Made by a program: the position numbers and the translations under genes. Below, piece after piece: positions 17,583-27,787 of a DNA stretch of 64,000 nucleotides (position 1 is its first letter; each line of letters opens with the position of its first letter). Under the pieces are notes generated by a model. The model was not told where the DNA came from. It saw only the letters and a list, made by a program, of their open reading frames with translations, and searched no databases. Source of the stretch: Ferribacterium limneticum (GTDB lineage Bacteria; Pseudomonadota; Gammaproteobacteria; Burkholderiales; Rhodocyclaceae); NCBI RefSeq assembly GCF_020510625.1, contig NZ_CP075191.1, positions 3,136,001-3,200,000 on the forward strand. The letters are read 5' to 3'.

Positions 17583-18519
17583 AGCTCATCAGCCGCTCGT
17601 AGCGTGTTGCCAGCAATTCGGCGGTGGACTGCCCGGACAACTGCTTCAAGGCATCCTGCAGGGCTTTCTTGAGGTTTTGCGCCATCGCCGCGTGATCGCG
17701 ATGAGCCCCGCCGAGCGGTTCGCTGACGATCTTGTCGATCAACCCCAGGGTTTTCAGGCGATGCGCCGTGATACCCATGGTTTCGGCGGCTTCCGGCGCC
17801 TTTTCGGCACTTTTCCACAGGATGGAGGCACAGCCTTCCGGGGAAATTACGGAATAAGTTGAGTATTGCAGCATCTGCACGGTGTCGCCGACCGCGATGG
17901 CCAGCGCACCGCCGGAACCGCCTTCACCGATGATGGTGACAATGACCGGCACCTTCAACTCGGCCATCACATACAGATTGCGACCGATGGCTTCGGACTG
18001 GCCGCGCTCCTCGGCATCGATGCCGGGATAGGCACCCGGAGTATCGACGAAGGTCATGACCGGAATGCCGAATTTCTCGGCCAGCTTCATCAGGCGCAAG
18101 GCTTTGCGATAGCCTTCGGGACGCGGCATGCCGAAGTTGCGATAGATCTTTTCCTTGGTGTCGCGGCCTTTTTGATGGCCGATCACCATGACCGGCTGGC
18201 CGTTGAAGCGGGCCAGACCGCCAACGATGGCGTGGTCGTCGGAAAAAGCGCGATCACCATGCAACTCTTCGAAATCGGTGAAGATCAGCGACAGGTAATC
18301 CAGCGTGTAAGGGCGCTGCGGATGGCGCGCCACCTGGGAAATCTGCCACGGCGTCAACTTGGCGTAGATATCCTTGGTCAGCTGACCACTCTTCTTCTCC
18401 AGACGATCGATCTCTTCGGAGATGTCGACGGCGGAATCATCCTGCACGAAACGCAGCTCTTCGATCTTGGCTTCAAGATCGGCAATGGATTGTTCGAAGT
18501 CGAGGAAACTTGTTTTCAT
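17551..18519 (-). CDS. accA: Acetyl-CoA carboxylase carboxyltransferase subunit alpha
   Basis: 322 residues from [20 protein letters not shown], the conserved N-terminus; an in-frame start 10 codons upstream is unlikely. [50 protein letters not shown] and [11 protein letters not shown] are family hallmarks. It is the alpha half of the carboxyltransferase that makes malonyl-CoA with AccD. The stop lies inside tilS. Confidence 0.97.
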   Translation of the reverse strand: MKTSFLDFEQSIADLEAKIEELRFVQDDSAVDISEEIDRLEKKSGQLTKDIYAKLTPWQISQVARHPQRPYTLDYLSLIFTDFEELHGDRAFSDDHAIVGGLARFNGQPVMVIGHQKGRDTKEKIYRNFGMPRPEGYRKALRLMKLAEKFGIPVMTFVDTPGAYPGIDAEERGQSEAIGRNLYVMAELKVPVIVTIIGEGGSGGALAIAVGDTVQMLQYSTYSVISPEGCASILWKSAEKAPEAAETMGITAHRLKTLGLIDKIVSEPLGGAHRDHAAMAQNLKKALQDALKQLSGQSTAELLATRYERLMSYGRFKEQPVS

Positions 18520-18578
18520 GGACTGCTCGTTTGCTAAGTTGGGGCGCATTTTACCCCAAAGGTAGAAAGGCTACCGCC

Positions 18579-19196
18579 TCAGTACTCGACAGGCACCGGG
18601 TCCAGGCTGCGCCACAGATACCAGGTCGCAACAGAACGCCACGGCCGCCAGCGTTCGCCGAATTCAGCCAGGATCTTGCGAGGCTGTTTTTCACCCTTGA
18701 AATAACGTTCGTTGACCGCGCGCTGCAGGCCGATATCGTCGAGTGGAAAGACATCGGGGCGCATCAGGTTGAAGATCAGAAACATCTCGGCCGTCCACCG
18801 GCCGATGCCTCTGACCGCGACCAGTTCGGCGATGATCGCTTCATCGTCCAGCCCGCTCCAAGTGGATGGGTCAAGCTGCCCGCTGGAAAAATGGCCGGCC
18901 AGATCGCGCAGATATTCGGTTTTCCGTTTCGACAAGCCGCAGCCGGCCAATCCGCTCTCACCAACCGCCAGGATTTGCCTCGGCGTCACCTTACCCACCT
19001 GCTCCGAAAACCGCCGCCACACTGAATCAGCCGCCTTGACCGAGATCTGCTGCCCGACGATGGAGCGGGCCAGTGTCGCAAAGGCATCGCCGCGTGAGAC
19101 GAGCGACAAACCGGCATAGCGCTCGACCAGTTCGGCCATGGCGGCATCATGGCGCGACAAGTCGCTGATCGCTTGGGTCCAGTAGTCAGGGGGCAT
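18579..19196 (-). CDS. AlkA-type DNA-3-methyladenine glycosylase
   Basis: 205 residues from MPPDYWTQAISDLSRHD; a frame open 42 codons further upstream has no family-like sequence. A helix-hairpin-helix near 130-155 (LVAVRGIGRWTAEMFLIFNL) is followed by the catalytic Asp in DVFPLDDIGLQRAV, as in base-excision glycosylases of the AlkA/MagIII kind. The family removes alkylated bases from DNA. Expressed separately from accA and divergent from the HDOD gene. Confidence 0.93.
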   Translation of the reverse strand: MPPDYWTQAISDLSRHDAAMAELVERYAGLSLVSRGDAFATLARSIVGQQISVKAADSVWRRFSEQVGKVTPRQILAVGESGLAGCGLSKRKTEYLRDLAGHFSSGQLDPSTWSGLDDEAIIAELVAVRGIGRWTAEMFLIFNLMRPDVFPLDDIGLQRAVNERYFKGEKQPRKILAEFGERWRPWRSVATWYLWRSLDPVPVEY

Positions 19197-19313
19197 GCAT
19201 TGATTATACGGCGACGCAACGCTTAGCCACTTTTGGAGAGAATTTTGAATTATCGCAAAGACTCTCTCTGACAAGTTTGTTAGCATTGTCAAAAATAACG
19301 AAGAGAACGTGCA

Positions 19314-20483
19314 ATGAACCATCCGGACCCCGTTTTCATCCAGCCACTGCTCGGCGCTGATGACGCATGGTCGGGTTACAAGGTCGAGCTAGCCGACGGC
19401 GCCAATGATGAAATTCTTTCCCGGCTCTGTGCTGCGTCGCAACTCGACGAGTTTGATCAACGGCTGCCGTGGTTCCTGCCGGCATCCAGCACTTGCAATG
19501 TGTCGGTGCGCCTTGGCGAGCGCTCGGTCAGCATTTTCGCGGCCCAATCCGCTCCCAAGAGCGAAGAAGCCCTCAAGCAACTTGAAGCCCGGCTCCGCCA
19601 GAACAAATGCAAGGTCGGGCTCGCGGCATCGGCAAATGCCAAACTGCCGGCGACCGGCGCCTGGGATTATTTGCTGATCGGCGCCAGCCACGCTCGCTGC
19701 CTGCCGCCCTTCACGCTGCACGGCATGGCCAGTCGGACCACAGTCGTCGCCACCGACGTGCATTCCCACAGCGATCGCGAGTGGCTGCTGGGCAACGCCT
19801 GCGCACTCTCGACCAGCGAATTCCTGCTGACGCGCACGGCCAGCAACAGCAAGGCCGACATTACCCGGCTCAAGCTGCTCAAATTGCTGACCCTGATCGA
19901 TGGCGACGCCGATACCGGCGCCCTTGAAACCGTTTTTCGCGAGGAAGCGAAGCTGTCGTACAGCTTGCTCCGACTGGTCAATTCAGCGGCACTGGCCCCA
20001 CGCAGTCCGATTACCAGCTTTGCCCAGGCGATCAACCTGCTTGGTCGCCGCCAGTTGCAGCGTTGGCTGCAACTGCTGGTCTACTCGGATCCCAATAACG
20101 GGCAACACCCAACCCCGTTGCTGCAGAAAGCCGCTTCGCGCGGCCGCATCCTCGAGCTACTAGCACGAAAGCTTGAACCGGCGCTCGATAATCCGGAAGA
20201 CACGGCTTTCATGATCGGCACCTTCTCGCTGCTCGACGTCCTCCTCAACATGTCCGTCTCGGACATCCTGCATCAGCTTCCATTGCCCGTTGTCATCCAG
20301 AAGGCACTGGCGGAACATGAGGGCCCGCTGGGCCAATTGCTCAGCGTGATCGACGCTGCCGACCGGCACGACTTGAAGCTGGCCGCGACATTGCTGGAAA
20401 AAATCGGCATTGATGCCGATAGCTATCTCGATGCTCAACTCGATGCCTACAGTTGGGCAGCGAAAATCAGGCCGGCCGACTGA
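19314..20483 (+). CDS. HDOD-domain signalling protein with degenerate EAL-like N-terminus
   Basis: 389 residues. The N-terminal part (about 1-170) resembles the inactive EAL-like region of YuxH-type proteins. The HDOD domain (about 190-370) shows LLRLVNSAALAPRSPITSFA and QAINLLGRRQLQRWLQLLV. HDOD proteins are regulatory scaffolds without hydrolase activity, often linked to c-di-GMP, chemotaxis or motility. One base separates its stop from the convergent hydrolase gene. A second HDOD gene lies just beyond. Confidence 0.9.
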   Translation: MNHPDPVFIQPLLGADDAWSGYKVELADGANDEILSRLCAASQLDEFDQRLPWFLPASSTCNVSVRLGERSVSIFAAQSAPKSEEALKQLEARLRQNKCKVGLAASANAKLPATGAWDYLLIGASHARCLPPFTLHGMASRTTVVATDVHSHSDREWLLGNACALSTSEFLLTRTASNSKADITRLKLLKLLTLIDGDADTGALETVFREEAKLSYSLLRLVNSAALAPRSPITSFAQAINLLGRRQLQRWLQLLVYSDPNNGQHPTPLLQKAASRGRILELLARKLEPALDNPEDTAFMIGTFSLLDVLLNMSVSDILHQLPLPVVIQKALAEHEGPLGQLLSVIDAADRHDLKLAATLLEKIGIDADSYLDAQLDAYSWAAKIRPAD

Positions 20484-21125
20484 TCAACCGAAGCGGCCGC
20501 TGAGGAAGGGGTTGTACTTGCGCTCTTCGCCAAAGGTCGACATCGGGCCGTGGCCGGGGATGAAATCGATGTCATCGCCCAGCGGGAAGAGTTGTTCCGT
20601 GATTGAACGGATCAGCGTGTCATGGTCGCCGCGCGGGAAATCGGTACGACCGATCGAGCCCTGAAACAGCACATCACCGACCTGCGCCAGCCGGCTCGGG
20701 GCATGGAAGAAAACGACGTGGCCGGGCGTGTGGCCGGGGCAATGCAGGACATCGAGTTCAACCTCGCCAAACGTCACCTTGTCGCCGGCTTTCAACCAGC
20801 GATTCGGTTCGAAGCTACGGACATTCGGGAAGCCGAACATTTTGCTCTGTTGCGGCATGCCTTCGATCCAGAAGCGATCTTCTTCATGCGGGCCTTCGAT
20901 GGCCACCCCGGTCTGCTCGGCCAGCGCGGCAACGCCGCCGGCATGGTCGATATGGCCGTGGGTGACGAGAATCTTGGCCAGCGTCAATTTCTCGTCTTCG
21001 AGCAGACGCCGGATGCGCTCAATATCGCCACCGGGGTCGATCACTACCGCCTGGCGGGTGTTCTCGCACCAGAAAACGGTGCAATTCTGTTCAAAAGGCG
21101 TGACGGGAACAATGGCGTAGCGCAT
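20484..21125 (-). CDS. MBL-fold hydrolase, glyoxalase II-like
   Basis: 213 residues. VTHGHIDHAGGVAALAEQ carries the HxHxDH zinc motif near 54-62. HCPGHTPGHVVFF near 131 and VLFQGSIGRTDFPRGD near 155 place it with small glyoxalase II-type thioester hydrolases such as YcbL. It probably hydrolyses S-lactoylglutathione or a related thioester. It lies between two HDOD genes and is convergent with the first. Confidence 0.92.
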   Translation of the reverse strand: MRYAIVPVTPFEQNCTVFWCENTRQAVVIDPGGDIERIRRLLEDEKLTLAKILVTHGHIDHAGGVAALAEQTGVAIEGPHEEDRFWIEGMPQQSKMFGFPNVRSFEPNRWLKAGDKVTFGEVELDVLHCPGHTPGHVVFFHAPSRLAQVGDVLFQGSIGRTDFPRGDHDTLIRSITEQLFPLGDDIDFIPGHGPMSTFGEERKYNPFLSGRFG

Positions 21126-21247
21126 GGCAGAAAAGGGAATGTTTGAGCTTTGGCGATTATCGCATGCCCCTACCCTTGCCCGGCACCGCCCGCCCCCTTA
21201 AACTCCCTGAGCTTGATTCAAAAATAATTTCAAGGGCCAATACACAC

Positions 21248-22105
21248 ATGCTCGACCACCCGCTGCCGGATATCGAATCCTGGACCCTGCTGTTCAGCAA
21301 TAACGGTCTGCCTGTCCTGCGGGTTACCAAGCGGCGAATCGAAGAAATGCGCGCCGATCTCGACCGCGTCGATGCCCGCGAACTGGCCCGGCTGATCCTG
21401 CAGGATCCGATCATGACGGTACGGGTGCTGGCCTATATCCAGCCAATGCATGGCCGCGCCTTGCAGCGGGATATCACGACCATCGCCAGCGCCGTGATGA
21501 TGGCCGGCATCGAACCCTTCTTCCGGCACTTCGATGAGTTATTCACGATTGAAGATCAACTCAAGGGGGCTGGTCCGCAAGCGCTGCTCGGCGTCCTGCA
21601 GATTATCCGCCGTGCCCAGCGCGCTGCCGACTACGCGCAGGAATGGGCCATCTGGCGCCACGACATCAATATGGAAGAGGTGCGCATTGCTGCGCTGCTG
21701 CACGATCTGGCCGAAATCCTGGTGTGGTGTTCCGCCCCCCCACTCGGCCTGAAAATTCTCGAACAGCAAAAAGCCCATCCGACGATGCGCAGTGCCGACG
21801 CCCAGAAAAACACCCTGGGTTTCACCTTCTTCGAAATCCAGCTGGAACTCTGTCGCGCCTGGCACCTGCCGGAATTGCTGCAGCGACTGATCGACGACGA
21901 GCACGCCGAGAACCCGCGGGTCAAGAATGCCACCCTGGCTGTCCGCCTGGCGCGACATTCGTCGCATGGCTGGAACGACCCGGCACTGCCCGACGATTAC
22001 ACGGATATCGGCCAGTTGCTGAACATCACGCCTGAGGCCGTCCGCCAGCGCCTCGGCCTTGAGCCGATGCCGGCCCGCGAGGCCGACGGCCAGGACGCCG
22101 ACTGA
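21248..22105 (+). CDS. HDOD-domain protein
   Basis: 285 residues from MLDHPLPDIESWTLLFS, chosen because AAGGG precedes this ATG; a frame open 35 codons upstream is not family-like. The HDOD core includes LARLILQDPIMTVRVLAYI, TTIASAVMMAGIEPFFRHF and RIAALLHDLAEILVW, where an HD pair remains in ALLHDLAE. It is probably a regulator responding to unknown input. It lies near another HDOD gene of different architecture. Confidence 0.9.
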   Translation: MLDHPLPDIESWTLLFSNNGLPVLRVTKRRIEEMRADLDRVDARELARLILQDPIMTVRVLAYIQPMHGRALQRDITTIASAVMMAGIEPFFRHFDELFTIEDQLKGAGPQALLGVLQIIRRAQRAADYAQEWAIWRHDINMEEVRIAALLHDLAEILVWCSAPPLGLKILEQQKAHPTMRSADAQKNTLGFTFFEIQLELCRAWHLPELLQRLIDDEHAENPRVKNATLAVRLARHSSHGWNDPALPDDYTDIGQLLNITPEAVRQRLGLEPMPAREADGQDAD

Positions 22106-22154
22106 TCATCCGCCACGAATCCGGCGGATTGGCATACCCCACCGCCTGATCGCG

Positions 22155-22289
22155 CTAACCGCAGTAGCGCAGATTGGCCCAGTCGAGCAGTAATTCAGGG
22201 GACTGATAGGCCATGAAAATCAGCGCCAGCAGCAGGACCGCCAGCGCCACACCGACCCCGCCGAGAAACCAGCGCCACTGCGGCTTCAA
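22155..22289 (-). CDS. Small single-pass membrane protein coupled to the MFS gene
   Basis: 44 residues from a TTG that overlaps the TGA stop of the transporter (TTGA). One strong membrane helix (WFLGGVGVALAVLLLALIFM) is followed by a short tail AYQSPELLLDWANLRYCG. Translation by stop-start coupling is likely as no separate ribosome site is seen. It may be an accessory of the transporter; no family is recognised. Confidence 0.55.
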   Translation of the reverse strand: MKPQWRWFLGGVGVALAVLLLALIFMAYQSPELLLDWANLRYCG

Positions 22290-23494
22290 GCGGCAGCCCC
22301 CTGACGGACCAGCGGTTTTTCGTTGATCGGCCAAGAACACAGGGTCGCCAGCACCGACAGTCCGATCGACAGCGACCAGGCCAGCGAGTAGGAGCCGGTC
22401 TCGTCAAAGATCCGCCCGCCCAGCCAGGCCCCCAGAAAGCTGCCCAACTGGTGGCCAAGGAAGACCACGCCAGTAAGCATCGACATGTAGCGCAGCCCGA
22501 ATATCTGGGCGATCAGGCCATTGGTCAGCGGCACCGTGCCCAGCCAGAGCAGGCCGATCACCGCCGCAAACGCCCACGCGACGGCCGTCGTCAGCGGCAC
22601 CAGCATGAAAATCAGGATCGCCACGGCACGCAGCCCGTAGATCAGCACCAGCAGATTTTTCTTGCTTGATCGCCCGCCCCCCCAGCCGAAAATGAACGAG
22701 CCGAAGATGTTGAACAGGCCGATCAGCGCCACGGCTGTCATGCCGACATTGGCCGACATGCCTGAATCGACCAGATAGGACGGCAGGTGCAGCATGATGA
22801 AGGCCGTCTGGAAGCCGCAGACAAAGTAGCCCCAGAACAGGTAATGAAAACTGCGCTCGCCGCTTGCTTCGCGCAGCGCCTCGGCCACCGACTGCCCGGC
22901 GCCGGCGGAGGGCTTGTGGCCATCGGCCATGGCGTAGGCCAGCGGCGCAATCAGCCCGACGCCGCAAGCCAGCAACACCAGGGCGCTCTGCCAGCCATAG
23001 GTGGAGATCAGCATCTGCCCGATCGGCAGCACGGCGAACTGGCCGAGCGAACCGCCAGCACTGGCGATACCAAGCGCGAGACTGCGCTTTTCCGGTGTCG
23101 TGTGCCGCCCGATGACGCCCATGATCACGGCGAAGGTCGTTCCCGACAGGCCAAGGCCGATCAGGACGCCGGCCGAAAGATCAAGGCTGAGCGGCGTGCC
23201 GGCCTGCGACATCAGGACCAGGCCGATCACATAGAGCACTGCCGCACCAACCACCGTACGCCCCGCGCCATGGCGGTCGGCAATGGCTCCGGCAAAGGGC
23301 GAGGCCAGCCCCCAGACCAGATTCTGGATGGCGAAGGCGAAGGAGTAGGTTTCGCGGCTCCAGCCATGATCGGTCGTCATCGGCTGCAGGAAGAGTCCCG
23401 CCGTATGGCGAACCCCCATCGACAGGGTCAGGATGATGCAGCCGATGGTCAGGATGACCAGCGGGGTGCGCCAGGAGGCATTGCTTGCGTTCAT
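22286..23494 (-). CDS. MFS transporter
   Basis: 402 residues with 12 predicted helices. Start MNASNASWRTPLVILTIGC has GAGGA at proper distance; a GTG two codons earlier is too close to it. The A-motif-like GAIADRHGAGRTVVG near 80 and GWGGGRSSKKNLL near 253 mark the two halves. The substrate is unknown; the pattern recalls oxalate/formate- or monocarboxylate-type carriers. It is transcribed with the small membrane protein that overlaps its stop. Confidence 0.9.
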   Translation of the reverse strand: MNASNASWRTPLVILTIGCIILTLSMGVRHTAGLFLQPMTTDHGWSRETYSFAFAIQNLVWGLASPFAGAIADRHGAGRTVVGAAVLYVIGLVLMSQAGTPLSLDLSAGVLIGLGLSGTTFAVIMGVIGRHTTPEKRSLALGIASAGGSLGQFAVLPIGQMLISTYGWQSALVLLACGVGLIAPLAYAMADGHKPSAGAGQSVAEALREASGERSFHYLFWGYFVCGFQTAFIMLHLPSYLVDSGMSANVGMTAVALIGLFNIFGSFIFGWGGGRSSKKNLLVLIYGLRAVAILIFMLVPLTTAVAWAFAAVIGLLWLGTVPLTNGLIAQIFGLRYMSMLTGVVFLGHQLGSFLGAWLGGRIFDETGSYSLAWSLSIGLSVLATLCSWPINEKPLVRQGAAA

Positions 23495-23531
23495 GTCCAC
23501 TTCCTCGAATGAGCCTGTTGGAGCACCAGAC

Positions 23532-25484
23532 TTACACCGGGTTCCCGGCGCGTGCTTCGAGCCCTTCCCAGCGTTCGAGCAGCACCATCAATTCGTCGTC
23601 AATCGCGGCCAGCCGCTCGGAGACCTTTTGCGCGGCAGCCGGATCGCTTTGGTAGAGCGAAGCATCGGCGAGACGCTTGCCCAGTTCGGCCTGCTCGGCT
23701 TCCAGGCCGGCGATCTTGCCGGGCAGCTCTTCCAGCTCACGCTGTTCTTTCCACGACAGTTTTTCGCCTTTCGGCTTGGCCGGTTCGACGGCCTTGACGG
23801 GCTCGGCTGCCTTGGCGGCTGCCTTGGCGGCGGGCTTGGCTTCCGCCTTGGCCTTCGGCGTTTCTTTGGCCACGCTGGCCTTGTAGGTCGCCCAGTCGGT
23901 GTAGCCGCCGGCGTATTCCTTCCAGACGCCGTCGCCTTCGGCGGCGATGGTCTGGGTGACCACGTTGTCGATGAAAGTCCGGTCATGGCTGACCAGGAAC
24001 AGCGTGCCTTCGTAGGTCTGCAGCAGCTCTTCGAGCAGTTCCAGGGTTTCGATGTCGAGGTCGTTGGTCGGCTCGTCGAGCACCAGCACGTTGGCCGGCT
24101 TGGCAAACAGGCGGGCCAGCAGCAGCCGGTTGCGCTCACCGCCGGAGAGCGAACTGACCGGTGACCGGGCGCGCTCCGGCGCGAACAGGAAGTCTTCGAG
24201 GTAACCGATCACGTGCTTGCGGGCGCCGCCGATATCAACCCAGTCCGAGCCCGGCGAAATAACGTCGGCCAGCGTCGAATTCGGGTCGAGCTGGGTGCGG
24301 AACTGGTCGAAATAGGCGATATCCATTTTCGTGCCCTGGCGCACGATGCCGGAATCCGGCTTGATTTCGTCGAGAATCAAACGCAGCAGCGTCGTCTTGC
24401 CGGCGCCGTTGGGGCCGATCAGGCCGATCTTGTCGCCGCGCTGGATGCGGGTTGAAAAATCGCGAACGATCGGCTTTTCACCGTAGGACTTGAAGACATG
24501 CTCCAGCTCGGCCACCAGTTTGCCGCTCTTGTCGCCGGAATCGAGTTGCAGATTGACCTTGCCCATCCGCTCGCGCCGCGCCTGACGCTCAGCCCGCAGT
24601 TGATCGAGCCGCTGGACACGGAATACGGCGCGCGTCCGCCGCGCTTCGACGCCCTTGCGAATCCAGATTTCTTCTTCCTTGAGCAGCTTGTCGGCCCGCG
24701 CGTTGGCCAGGCCTTCCTCGTGCAGTTGCGCCTCTTTGCGCAGTTGGTATTCCTTGAAGCTACCGGGAAAACTGGCCAGCTTGCCGCGATCGAGTTCGAC
24801 GATGCGGGTGCACACGCGGTCGAGAAAGGAGCGGTCGTGGGTGATGAAAAACAGCGTGACGCCCGATTCGATCAGCAGGTTTTCCAGCCATTCGATGGCG
24901 GCGATGTCGAGGTGGTTGGTCGGTTCGTCGAGCAGCAGCACCTCGGGCGCGACCGCCAGGGCCTGGGCCAGGGCCAGACGCTTCTTCTGACCGCCGGACA
25001 GGCTGCCAACCCTGGCGTCCGGGTCCAGCCCGAAACGCTCGATGACGCGCTCGGCCTGCGCCTCGTAGGCCCAGGCGCCGCGCGCCTCGAGTTCGTGCTG
25101 CAGTTCCGACATGCGGTTGAGCAGGGTGTCGTGGTCGGCATCCGGCTCGCCCAGCTGGTGCGAGACCTCGTGGTATTCCGCCAGCAGGGTCGCGTTTTCG
25201 CCCATGCCGGAAATCACCGCCTCGAAGACCGTCGATTCGGCGTCGAAAGGCGGTTCCTGCGGCACGTAGCCGACGCGAATGCCGGGCTGCGCCCAGACTT
25301 CGCCGTCGTCCAGCCGCCCGCGCCCGCTACCGGCCGCCATTGCGGCGAGCAAAGAGGATTTGCCGGTGCCGTTACGACCGATCAGGGCCACCCTTTCACC
25401 CGGATCGAGCAGGAAATCGGCGTGATCGAGAAGCGGCACATGGCCGTAGGCAAGGCAGGCAGAGGAGAGTTTTAGGTAGGGCAT
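23532..25484 (-). CDS. uup: ABC-F family ATPase Uup
   Basis: 650 residues from MPYLKLSSACLAYGHVPLLD. Two ABC modules: Walker A GRNGTGKSSLL and GPNGAGKTTLL, signatures LSGGQKKRLALA and LSGGERNRLLLA, and a C-terminal Lys/Ala-rich linker plus coiled coil (about 530-645) that distinguishes Uup from EttA. There are no membrane helices. Uup acts on ribosomes and DNA-related processes in E. coli, affecting precise transposon excision. Confidence 0.94.
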   Translation of the reverse strand: MPYLKLSSACLAYGHVPLLDHADFLLDPGERVALIGRNGTGKSSLLAAMAAGSGRGRLDDGEVWAQPGIRVGYVPQEPPFDAESTVFEAVISGMGENATLLAEYHEVSHQLGEPDADHDTLLNRMSELQHELEARGAWAYEAQAERVIERFGLDPDARVGSLSGGQKKRLALAQALAVAPEVLLLDEPTNHLDIAAIEWLENLLIESGVTLFFITHDRSFLDRVCTRIVELDRGKLASFPGSFKEYQLRKEAQLHEEGLANARADKLLKEEEIWIRKGVEARRTRAVFRVQRLDQLRAERQARRERMGKVNLQLDSGDKSGKLVAELEHVFKSYGEKPIVRDFSTRIQRGDKIGLIGPNGAGKTTLLRLILDEIKPDSGIVRQGTKMDIAYFDQFRTQLDPNSTLADVISPGSDWVDIGGARKHVIGYLEDFLFAPERARSPVSSLSGGERNRLLLARLFAKPANVLVLDEPTNDLDIETLELLEELLQTYEGTLFLVSHDRTFIDNVVTQTIAAEGDGVWKEYAGGYTDWATYKASVAKETPKAKAEAKPAAKAAAKAAEPVKAVEPAKPKGEKLSWKEQRELEELPGKIAGLEAEQAELGKRLADASLYQSDPAAAQKVSERLAAIDDELMVLLERWEGLEARAGNPV

Positions 25485-25495
25485 TGGTCGCAATG

Positions 25496-25521
25496 AAAAC
25501 GGCGCCCCGCAAGGCGCCGTG
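25496..25521 (-). terminator. Intrinsic terminator of the chemoreceptor gene
   Basis: On the minus strand CGGCGCC-TTGCGG-GGCGCCG is followed by TTTTC, just after the chemoreceptor stop and before uup. Confidence 0.7.
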
Positions 25522-25557
25522 TTGGGAAGAAACGAATTTTAGCCGCTTGCCGGGCAA

Positions 25558-27600
25558 TCAGGTGGTAAAGCGAGCCAACTGCGCCTGCAGATCGGCCGCC
25601 AGACGCTGCAGATTCTGCGCTCGCTCGCTGTTGCGCATCGCGCGGCTGTTGCTGCCTTCGGCGGCCTGGGCGATGTTTTCGACCAAACGGGCAATCTCCT
25701 GGCTGGCCGAACTCTGCTCGCGCGTACTGTCGGCAATCCCGTGCACCACTTCGACGGTCTGCTGCGCCCGCTGATCGATAATCTCCAGCGAATCTCCCGC
25801 CTGCCGCGCCATGCCGACGCTACCGCTCATGTTGGTGCTGACGTCCTGCATCCGCTGAACGGCCCGCCCGGTCTCTTCCAGGATGGCGTGGACGGTGGTC
25901 GAAATTTCCTGGGTCGACAATGAGGTCCGCTCGGCCAGCTTGCGCACTTCATCGGCCACAACGGCGAAACCGCGCCCCTGCTCACCAGCCCGGGCCGCCT
26001 CGATGGCAGCGTTGAGGGCCAGCAGATTGGTCTGGTCGGCGATCTCGCGAATGACGCCAACGACACTGGAAATCTGCTTCGAGCGTTCGCCAAGCGACTG
26101 GATCAGGGCTGCCGATTCGTTGATGTCGCCTGCCACACGCTCCAGTTCAGTCATGGCGCGATAGACCACCTCGCGTCCCGAGCCGGTGACTCCTTTGGCA
26201 TCTTCAGAAATCTGGGCCGCCTGGTTGGCATTGTCGGCCACATGCGTGATGCTGACCGACAATTCCTCGACCGACGCAGCGATGCCCGATGCCGAAACAG
26301 AGGCCTGCTCGGACGCGGTGAGCGCCGAATTGGCGGCATCCTGCAACTCGTTGGCCGCGACCGCCACCTGCGAAGACGACGACGAAACGCCACGCACCAG
26401 GCTGCGCATGCTTTCCGCCATCTGGTTGAAAGCCTGGGCGATGACATGAACCTCATTGCGACTACCCGGCACCGCCCCCTGCACCACGGCCCGCAAATCC
26501 CCCTGGCTGATGCGTTCGACCTCCTGAACCATCTGTCCCAGCGAACGCAGGCGGATACTGACCAGCAGATAGACCATCGTCGCCAGCACCAGGGCGGCCA
26601 CGATGCTGACAAGGATCAGCAGATTGCGCAGGGCATGGCTTTCCTCAAGATATTCGTCCAGCCAGCTGCCGGTGCCAACGGTCCATCCCCAGGCCGGGGA
26701 GGTGGCGGCATAGATGATTTTTTCCCGCGACGCATTGTTGCCATCGGCCATCGAATACCGGAAAAGCCCATCTTTCCGCTCCAGTATCTGACGCAGTATG
26801 GTCCGCGTAGCTTCGGGCAAATCGATCTGGCCGATCTGTTGCTCCTGGAACTTCGGGTGCATGACGAACTCGCCTATCCCCTTCTCGTCGGTCGGGCGGA
26901 CGATGTAAACATAGCCGGTCTTGCCGGCGACGATTTTGCCGAACTGGTCGCGAATACGCTTCATCTCCTTGTCCAGGGAGATACGCACCGAATAGGCCAG
27001 CCATGGCTTGCCATCCGCGCTCTTCAGGAATTTGACGGTACTGAAGTTGTATTTGCCGCCCCGGATCGCCAGCCCCTGGTAATCCTGACCAGCCAGCAGC
27101 GCCTTGGCCACCGGATCGCCATCGGGCAGGGGCACACCATTCATGGCCTTGCCTTCCTTATCCTTGAGCAGGGTAGCCAGGCGATAAACCTTGTTGTCGC
27201 GGACAATCAGAAAGGCGGCATCGCTCCCGGTCAGCTCACGAAAGGCCTTCAGTTGCCGATCGTTGCCATTCAGGACTTCGTTGCCCAGCTTGACGGCAGG
27301 AAGATCCACATCGCCAGTCTTGACCAGACCGCTGCCAGGCTCGGGTTGAATGGCCAGGTACTTCAGGAAGAAGCGCGATTCGTCGTCGCCGCGCTCTTTT
27401 ACGGATTCAAAAAGCGAATCGAGCATGCTCGCCATCAGCTTGGCCTCATGCGCCAGATTGGCCTCGGCCACCGCAATCGCGGCATTGTCAGCCTTCTGCT
27501 GAACGATCAGGGTCATCACCGAAAAGACGACGACCAATGCCGCAATGGTCGCCAAGATTAGTTGTTGAGCGATTGGACGCCGTGCGAAACCACTGACCAT
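25558..27600 (-). CDS. Methyl-accepting chemotaxis protein with periplasmic Cache domain
   Basis: 680 residues from [20 protein letters not shown], preceded by GAGGAG. Architecture: a first membrane helix (about 12-35), a Cache-type sensor domain of about 270 residues ([37 protein letters not shown]), a second helix (about 325-345), HAMP, and a cytoplasmic signalling domain with [20 protein letters not shown] and [15 protein letters not shown]. The ligand is unknown; Cache domains of this kind often sense small organic acids or amino acids. A frame open 66 codons upstream overlaps tRNA-Arg and is not real. Confidence 0.95.
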   Translation of the reverse strand: MVSGFARRPIAQQLILATIAALVVVFSVMTLIVQQKADNAAIAVAEANLAHEAKLMASMLDSLFESVKERGDDESRFFLKYLAIQPEPGSGLVKTGDVDLPAVKLGNEVLNGNDRQLKAFRELTGSDAAFLIVRDNKVYRLATLLKDKEGKAMNGVPLPDGDPVAKALLAGQDYQGLAIRGGKYNFSTVKFLKSADGKPWLAYSVRISLDKEMKRIRDQFGKIVAGKTGYVYIVRPTDEKGIGEFVMHPKFQEQQIGQIDLPEATRTILRQILERKDGLFRYSMADGNNASREKIIYAATSPAWGWTVGTGSWLDEYLEESHALRNLLILVSIVAALVLATMVYLLVSIRLRSLGQMVQEVERISQGDLRAVVQGAVPGSRNEVHVIAQAFNQMAESMRSLVRGVSSSSSQVAVAANELQDAANSALTASEQASVSASGIAASVEELSVSITHVADNANQAAQISEDAKGVTGSGREVVYRAMTELERVAGDINESAALIQSLGERSKQISSVVGVIREIADQTNLLALNAAIEAARAGEQGRGFAVVADEVRKLAERTSLSTQEISTTVHAILEETGRAVQRMQDVSTNMSGSVGMARQAGDSLEIIDQRAQQTVEVVHGIADSTREQSSASQEIARLVENIAQAAEGSNSRAMRNSERAQNLQRLAADLQAQLARFTT

Positions 27601-27685
27601 GGCAATTTTCTCCTCTGTATTTATATTCGCCTTTCGAAATCTATCATAACGCTGCCTCCGCCAGTACAATGCGGACCTCCGGCGC

Positions 27686-27760
27686 GTCTCCATAGTTAAA
27701 TGGATATAACGGCTCCCTCCTAAGGAGCAGTTCCTGGTTCGATTCCGGGTGGGGACGCCA
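27686..27760 (+). tRNA. tRNA-Arg (CCU anticodon)
   Basis: 75 nt. Acceptor GTCTCCA pairs with TGGGGAC, followed by GCCA with encoded CCA. Anticodon stem CTCC/GGAG encloses CTCCTAA (anticodon CCT). T arm CCTGGTTCGATTCCGGG. It is divergent from the chemoreceptor and precedes the spermidine synthase-like gene. Confidence 0.95.
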
Positions 27761-27787
27761 CCTCCCTTGGCCTGTCGGCATAGAGCC

